Below are positions 59,631 to 64,000 of a stretch of 64,000 nucleotides of DNA, one piece after another. The stretch's first letter is position 1, and each line of letters begins with the position of its first letter. This DNA is from Actinoplanes lutulentus. Its GTDB lineage: Bacteria; Actinomycetota; Actinomycetes; Mycobacteriales; Micromonosporaceae. Under the pieces are notes generated by a model. That model made no database searches. It was not told the origin of the DNA and saw only the letters and a list, made by a program, of their open reading frames with translations. The translations under genes were made by a program, and so were the position numbers. The stretch spans positions 124,001 through 188,000 of the forward strand of contig NZ_QLMJ01000006.1 in the NCBI RefSeq assembly GCF_003259845.1. Reading direction: 5' to 3'.

Positions 59631-60722
59631 ATGTCCGGCGAGAAGACCGAACAACCGACAGCCCAAAAACTGAAGAAGGCCAAGCAAGAGGGCCAGATCG
59701 GCAAGACACCGGACCTTGGAGCCTGGTTCGGCATCCTGGCCGCCAGCGTCGTGCTGCCCAAGACCCTGGGCAAAGCGATGGAGCTCGCCAAGGAGCTGGT
59801 GGAGAAGATCCCGGACACCATCCAGAACCCGGACCCGGGCAAGACCCTCGGCATCTTCCGGGACGCGCTCCAGGGTGCCGTCTGGGCGGTCCTGCCGCTC
59901 GCGCTGACGATGATGCTGGTCGGTGTGGCCGGAGCCGGTGCGCAGGGCGGCATCCGGGTGGCGACCAAGCTGTTCATGCCGAAGTTCAACAGGCTCAACC
60001 CGCTGCCCGGCATCAAGCGGATGTTCGGCATGCAGTCGCTCTGGGAGCTGACCAAGGCACTGGTCAAGACCGGCGTGCTGGTCGGCGTCCTCTACATGAC
60101 GATGAAGGACATCGTCCCGAAGCTGATGCAGGCCGGTCAGCTTCCGCTCGCCTCCACCCTGAAGCTGGTCAGCGATGCCGCGATCTCGCTGATCCGGGCC
60201 GCCGCGGCCGCCGGCATCGTGATGGCCGCGGCCGACTACTTCGTCGTGAAGAAGCGCTCCAACAAGCAGCTTCGGATGACGAAGGAAGAGGTCAAGCAGG
60301 AGTACAAGAACACCGAGGGTGACCCGCACGTCAAGGGCCAGATCAGGGCCCGGCAGATGGCGATGGCGCAGAGCCGGCAGATGGCCGACGTGCCCACCGC
60401 GGACGTCATCGTGGTCAACCCGGTGCACGTCGCGGTCGCGCTCAAGTACGAGCCGCAGAAGGGCGCGCCGAGAGTCGTGGCCTCGGGGAAGGGCCCGATC
60501 GCCGCGAGGATCCGCGACCTGGCCACCGAGAACCGGGTTCCGATGGTGCAGGACGTGCCGCTGGCTCGGGCACTGCACGACGGCTGCGAGATCGGGCAGG
60601 AGATCCCGGCGGAGTTCTTCGGGGCGGTGGCGAAGGTGCTGGCGTTCGTGATGAGCCTGAAGCAGAAGGGCTCGGCGGCCGGCCTGCACCGCAACCCGAA
60701 CGCCGAGTCGGCATCGGTGTGA
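59631..60722 (+). CDS. flhB: Flagellar export switch protein FlhB
   Basis: The 363-residue FlhB has four transmembrane helices (about 28-210) and a cytoplasmic domain. The autocleavage site reads NPVH (Asn about 263), in place of the usual NPTH. ERTEPPTAKKLKKAKQEGQI-like N-terminus (EKTEQPTAQKLKKAKQEGQI) and KYEPQKGAPRVVASGKGPIA are typical. It switches export from hook to filament type. It is followed by a 246 bp gap before flhA. Confidence 0.92.
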   Translation: MSGEKTEQPTAQKLKKAKQEGQIGKTPDLGAWFGILAASVVLPKTLGKAMELAKELVEKIPDTIQNPDPGKTLGIFRDALQGAVWAVLPLALTMMLVGVAGAGAQGGIRVATKLFMPKFNRLNPLPGIKRMFGMQSLWELTKALVKTGVLVGVLYMTMKDIVPKLMQAGQLPLASTLKLVSDAAISLIRAAAAAGIVMAAADYFVVKKRSNKQLRMTKEEVKQEYKNTEGDPHVKGQIRARQMAMAQSRQMADVPTADVIVVNPVHVAVALKYEPQKGAPRVVASGKGPIAARIRDLATENRVPMVQDVPLARALHDGCEIGQEIPAEFFGAVAKVLAFVMSLKQKGSAAGLHRNPNAESASV

Positions 60723-60968
60723 CTCGGGTGACCGGTGTGGCCCGTGTGGCGCGACACGCCGAAGAGGCCGTTCCTTGACGACTGTGGTCTTTGTGGCGTA
60801 ACCGAAATTTCGGGAGATTGGCTCACATTGCGGTGCAAGAGCAGGGAAGATCGGTGCGTGGCGGTGCCATAGCGGCCTCAGTGACGGCGAGGGATCGCCG
60901 ACGAGGACGACGCCAATCCGGCGGCTGAGCTCGCATGCCCATCGGACTGCCCACGCTCGGAAGGTGCC
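60723..60968. other. Gap between flhB and flhA with a perfect palindrome
   Basis: 246 bp with no supported gene (no FliQ-like frame). It holds CCGAAATTTCGG at 60802-60813, an A/T-rich perfect palindrome unusual for this sequence. No sigma28-like motif is clear. Confidence 0.55.
60802..60813. promoter_or_regulatory. 12 bp palindrome upstream of flhA
   Basis: CCGAAATTTCGG is perfectly symmetrical and could be a regulator site for flhA. Its binder is unknown. Confidence 0.35.
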
Positions 60969-63017
60969 GTGAAGAAGCAGAGCATCAGCAAGTTCGCCGT
61001 ACCCGTAGGGGTCGTCGGCATCATTCTCATGATGGTCGTGCCCCTGCCGACCTTCCTGCTGGACCTGTTCATCGCCGTCAACATCACGGTTGCCCTGCTG
61101 ACCCTGCTGATCTCCATGTTCGTGCAGAAGCCGCTGGACTTCGCGGTCTTCCCGGCCCTGCTCCTGGTGATGACCCTGTTCCGGCTGGCGCTGAACATCA
61201 GCGCGACCCGGCTGGTGCTGCGTGACGGCGACGCGGGCAAGGTGATCCACGCGTTCGGCAGCTTCGTCGTCGGTGGAAACCTGGTCATCGGCCTGGTGAT
61301 CTTCTCGATCCTGGTCATCGTCCAGATGATCGTGGTGACCAAGGGCGCCGAGCGGGTCGCCGAGGTCGGCGCCCGATTCACCCTCGACGCCATGCCCGGT
61401 AAGCAGATGGCGATCGACGCCGACCTCAACGCCGGCCTGATCGACGAACCCCAGGCCAAGAAACGCCGGGCCGAGGTGGCCGCCGAGGCCGAGTTCTACG
61501 GCGCCATGGACGGTGGTTCCAAGTTCGTCAAGGGCGACGCCGTCGCGGCCATCATCATCACGCTGATCAACCTGGTCGGCGGTTTCGCGATCGGCATCCT
61601 GCAGGCCGGGATGGCCCCGGTCGACGCGATGAACCACTACAGCATGCTGAGCATCGGCGACGGCCTGGTCTCCCAGATTCCCGCGCTGCTGCTCTCGGTC
61701 GCCACCGGTCTGATCGTGACCCGGTCGGCCACCTCCGGCGACATGGGCCAGACCGTTACCGCCCAGCTCGGCCAGAACAAGCTGGCCCTGCGCATCGGTG
61801 GTGGCGCTGCGCTCGCCCTCTGCATCATCCCGGGCCTGCCGAAGCTGCCGTTCCTGCTGGTCGGCGGCGCGGTCCTGGCGATCGCGCAGCGGGTCAAGGA
61901 ACCGGAGCCGGAGGAGGAGAAGGCAACAGCCGAGGCCGAAGCGGTCGAGCTGCCCTCGCCGGACTCTCCGGAGTCGCTGATCGGCGAGATGCGGATCGAC
62001 CCGCTGGAGCTGGCCCTCGCGCCGGACCTGGTCGACCTCGTGGACGCCAGCAGCGGGGACCTGCTCGATCGGGTACGCGCACTACGCCGAAAAATGGCGA
62101 TGGAACTCGGCATCATCATGCCGCCGGTGCGTACCCGAGATGATCTTGATCTTCCGCTCTCCTCGTACGCGATCCGGATCTCCGGTGTCGACGCCGGAGC
62201 CGGGCAGGCGCCGCCGGGCGCGGTGCTGGCGATCGGCGAGGGGCTGCACGCGCTTCCCGGGCGGGCCGGTGTCGAGCCGGTCTTCGGCCTGGCCGGCAAG
62301 TGGGTGCCCGCCGAGCTGCACTACCAGGCCGAACTCTCCGGTGCGACAGTGGTGGACCGCGCGTCGGTGATCATCACGCACCTGGCCGAGATCGTCCGGA
62401 CCAACGCGAGCCGCCTGCTGGGCCGCGAGGACGTACGCGCACTGACCGAGATGGTGAAACGCACCCACCCGGTCGTGGTCGAGGAGCTGACACCGGGTCT
62501 GCTCAGCCTCGGCCAGATCCAGAAGGTGCTCCAGGCGATGCTCGACGAGGGCGTGCCGATCCGGGACCTGGTCCGGATCTTCGAGGCGCTCTCGCTGCGG
62601 GCCAAGGTGACCGGGGATCACGACAGCCTGGTCGAGGCGGCACGTGGCGCTCTCGGCCCGGCGATCGCCGCCCAGTACGCGTCGGGCGGACGGCTGACCG
62701 TCATCACGCTCGACCCGATGCTCGAGCAGGGCTTGCTCGAGTCGCTACGGCCCAGTGACACCGGCGCCTTCATGGCGATCGACGGCATGCGTGCCGAGGC
62801 GATCGTCAGCGAGGCCAGCCGGATCGCGGAGGCTGCCGAGCAGCAGGGACTCAACCCGATCCTGGCCTGCTCCCCACAACTGCGGCTGCCACTGATGCGA
62901 CTGCTGCGGGCCGGTTCCCGCCGTGTGCAGGTGCTGTCGTACAGCGAAATCTCTGGTTCCACCGCACAGATCGAGACGATAGGGGTGGTGAACGGTGCCT
63001 ACGCGGGTGCTGCTTGA
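60969..63017 (+). CDS. flhA: Flagellar export protein FlhA
   Basis: The 682-residue FlhA has an N-terminal domain with about eight transmembrane helices (residues 10-310) and a cytoplasmic domain (345-680) forming the nonameric ring. Hallmarks: FPALLLVMTLFRLALNISAT, RFTLDAMPGKQMAIDADLNA, SQIPALLLSVATGLIVTR and LLGREDVRALTEMVKRTHP. GTG 60969 is 5 nt behind GGAAGG. Its end overlaps the flhF-like gene by 22 nt. Confidence 0.94.
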   Translation: MKKQSISKFAVPVGVVGIILMMVVPLPTFLLDLFIAVNITVALLTLLISMFVQKPLDFAVFPALLLVMTLFRLALNISATRLVLRDGDAGKVIHAFGSFVVGGNLVIGLVIFSILVIVQMIVVTKGAERVAEVGARFTLDAMPGKQMAIDADLNAGLIDEPQAKKRRAEVAAEAEFYGAMDGGSKFVKGDAVAAIIITLINLVGGFAIGILQAGMAPVDAMNHYSMLSIGDGLVSQIPALLLSVATGLIVTRSATSGDMGQTVTAQLGQNKLALRIGGGAALALCIIPGLPKLPFLLVGGAVLAIAQRVKEPEPEEEKATAEAEAVELPSPDSPESLIGEMRIDPLELALAPDLVDLVDASSGDLLDRVRALRRKMAMELGIIMPPVRTRDDLDLPLSSYAIRISGVDAGAGQAPPGAVLAIGEGLHALPGRAGVEPVFGLAGKWVPAELHYQAELSGATVVDRASVIITHLAEIVRTNASRLLGREDVRALTEMVKRTHPVVVEELTPGLLSLGQIQKVLQAMLDEGVPIRDLVRIFEALSLRAKVTGDHDSLVEAARGALGPAIAAQYASGGRLTVITLDPMLEQGLLESLRPSDTGAFMAIDGMRAEAIVSEASRIAEAAEQQGLNPILACSPQLRLPLMRLLRAGSRRVQVLSYSEISGSTAQIETIGVVNGAYAGAA

Positions 63018-64000
63018 GGGACCGACCATCGAGCCGCTTCTGGCTCAGGTACGTGACGAGTACGGCTCCAGTGTGAAGATCATTTCCGCCGACAAGGTAC
63101 GCAGCGGTGGTATTGGGGGCTTCTTCGCGAAGCAGCACTACGAGCTTTCCGTAGAGGTACCGGATTCGACCGAGGACAGTGATGACATGGCGCAACAGAC
63201 CGTTGCCGGCAACAACCCGAACAACTTCGAGCGTCTGCTGGAACAGGCCGAATCGCAGGACCGGGTGACCACCGAGCCGGGCATGGCCCCGGACGTGCGC
63301 GCTCTGCGTGAGGGCCGGACCGCCGGCCTGGGTGACACCGGTGCGGCCTTCGCGGACCTGATGGCCGGCCTGGACGTCGCGAGTCACGCCGGCGGGGCCA
63401 GCCCGCCCGCCGTCGCGGCGCGATCCCGGCAGGCCGAGGCACACCAGGAGACGCCGACGGTACGCCCGTTCCGGCCGGCCGCTGCCGGTGGCGCCGCGAT
63501 GAACCGGCCTCTGCCGGCCGCGCTGCCCACCGTGCCGAGCTTCCCGGCCCGCGCGGCGGCGCCGAAGGAGCCACCCCGGCCACCGGCCACTCCGATGCCG
63601 CCGACCGGGTACACGTCGACGATCGCCCAGGTGTCCCCGGCCGCGCAGATCTCGCCGGCCCCGATGCATTCGGCCTCGATGCACTCGACTTCGATGACCT
63701 CGGCGCCGATGCCGCACATGCCGGAGCCGGTCGCACCGATCCGCACGGCGATGTCCGCGCAGGCCAGGGCCGCCACGCCCACGCCGCTGCGGACATCCGA
63801 GCCGTCCGCGGTGCCACCTCGCGCGGCAACCGCGGCGCCGTTCAGCCCGGCGCCGTCCCGTTCCGCCGCTGAGGTGTACGGGCTGGAGGAGACCCCCGAA
63901 CCGGTCTCCCCGGCCGCTCCGCCGGTCGCGTCCGCGCCACCGGCGCCCGCTCCGGTCGCGGCACCGGCCTCGATCAGAGCGTCCGGCGACATGGACCCGG
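62996..64000 (+). CDS. flhF: FlhF-like protein, N-terminal part (cut by window end)
   Basis: The frame is open to the right edge, so only the first 335 codons are seen. The N-terminus (TRVLLEGPTIEPLLAQVRDE, YGSSVKIISADKVRSGGIGG) resembles the FlhF N-domain and its place after flhA fits. From about residue 150 it is Pro/Ala-rich low-complexity linker, with a repeated MHS motif near 225. The GTPase domain that would confirm the call lies beyond the window. GTG 62996 overlaps flhA. Confidence 0.62.

Noticed and set aside
60723..60968. Search for fliQ between flhB and flhA
   Set aside because: No frame here has the two hydrophobic helices of FliQ.
57522..61637. 1371-residue open frame on the minus strand
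   Set aside because: It runs antisense through fliO, fliP, fliR, flhB and part of flhA. His/Arg/Asp/Gln-rich composition is the shadow of GC-rich codons on the other strand.
1..64000. tRNA, rRNA, insertion sequences or prophage
   Set aside because: No cloverleaf, ribosomal or transposase-like sequence was recognised on either strand.

Overview
The window is a very GC-rich actinobacterial chromosome segment. Mycothiol synthase, a GlnR-type nitrogen regulator, LmeA, an HBHA-like protein and a mycothiol-dependent isomerase point to Actinomycetes. A che operon followed by a flagellar export, motor and hook cluster narrows this to a motile, spore-forming genus; the family Micromonosporaceae, and Actinoplanes or a close relative, fits best. 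This is inference from gene content, not a database match. No rRNA, tRNA, transposase, prophage or CRISPR array was seen.

Region 1 (1-11050) holds metabolism and envelope genes. It has a truncated secreted surface protein, glpD, an HD hydrolase, a FUSC-type exporter, a PrsW-type protease, a lone GroES-like protein and an AI-2E-type permease. A sulfurtransferase/SseC pair follows, led by a 25-codon cysteine-containing leader peptide (9093-9170) that looks like a ribosome-mediated attenuator. LmeA and a polytopic membrane protein close the region. Region 2 (11322-22734) is nitrogen, thiol and phosphate: glnR-mshD, then pstSCAB behind a PHO-box-like repeat, and a Pit transporter with its PhoU-like (DUF47) partner. 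Two long non-coding, repeat-rich gaps (12923-14257 and 20415-21099) interrupt it.

Region 3 (22821-42516) is mixed housekeeping. It includes an ECF41-type sigma factor, a DinG/XPD-type helicase, two Nudix enzymes, a nitrobindin-like protein, a Fur-family regulator with YgfZ, a BKACE-asparaginase pair and an XRE regulator-HbhA-DUF2516 block whose promoter carries three phased GCTAGC sites. It also includes a LacI regulator with a GH1 beta-glucosidase, and murB. The order sulfurtransferase/sseC/lmeA/glnR/mshD/pst and regulator/hbhA/DUF2516 resembles mycobacterial synteny.

Region 4 (42923-64000) is chemotaxis and motility, almost all on the plus strand with many 1-4 nt overlaps. It begins with an orphan OmpR-type response regulator. 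Then come cheA (with an extra CheW domain and two MshEN-like motifs), cheW, an unknown gene, cheB, cheR, cheY, cheX, a second cheY and a divergent CheX-like gene. After a hairpin and a sigma28-like promoter come flgD, flgE, flbD, motA, motB, fliL, fliM, fliN, fliO, fliP, fliR, flhB, flhA and the start of an flhF-like gene. fliQ is missing from its usual place between fliP and fliR. Many single genes across the window appear to be expressed from leaderless promoters, with a TANNNT box 6-9 nt before the start codon.
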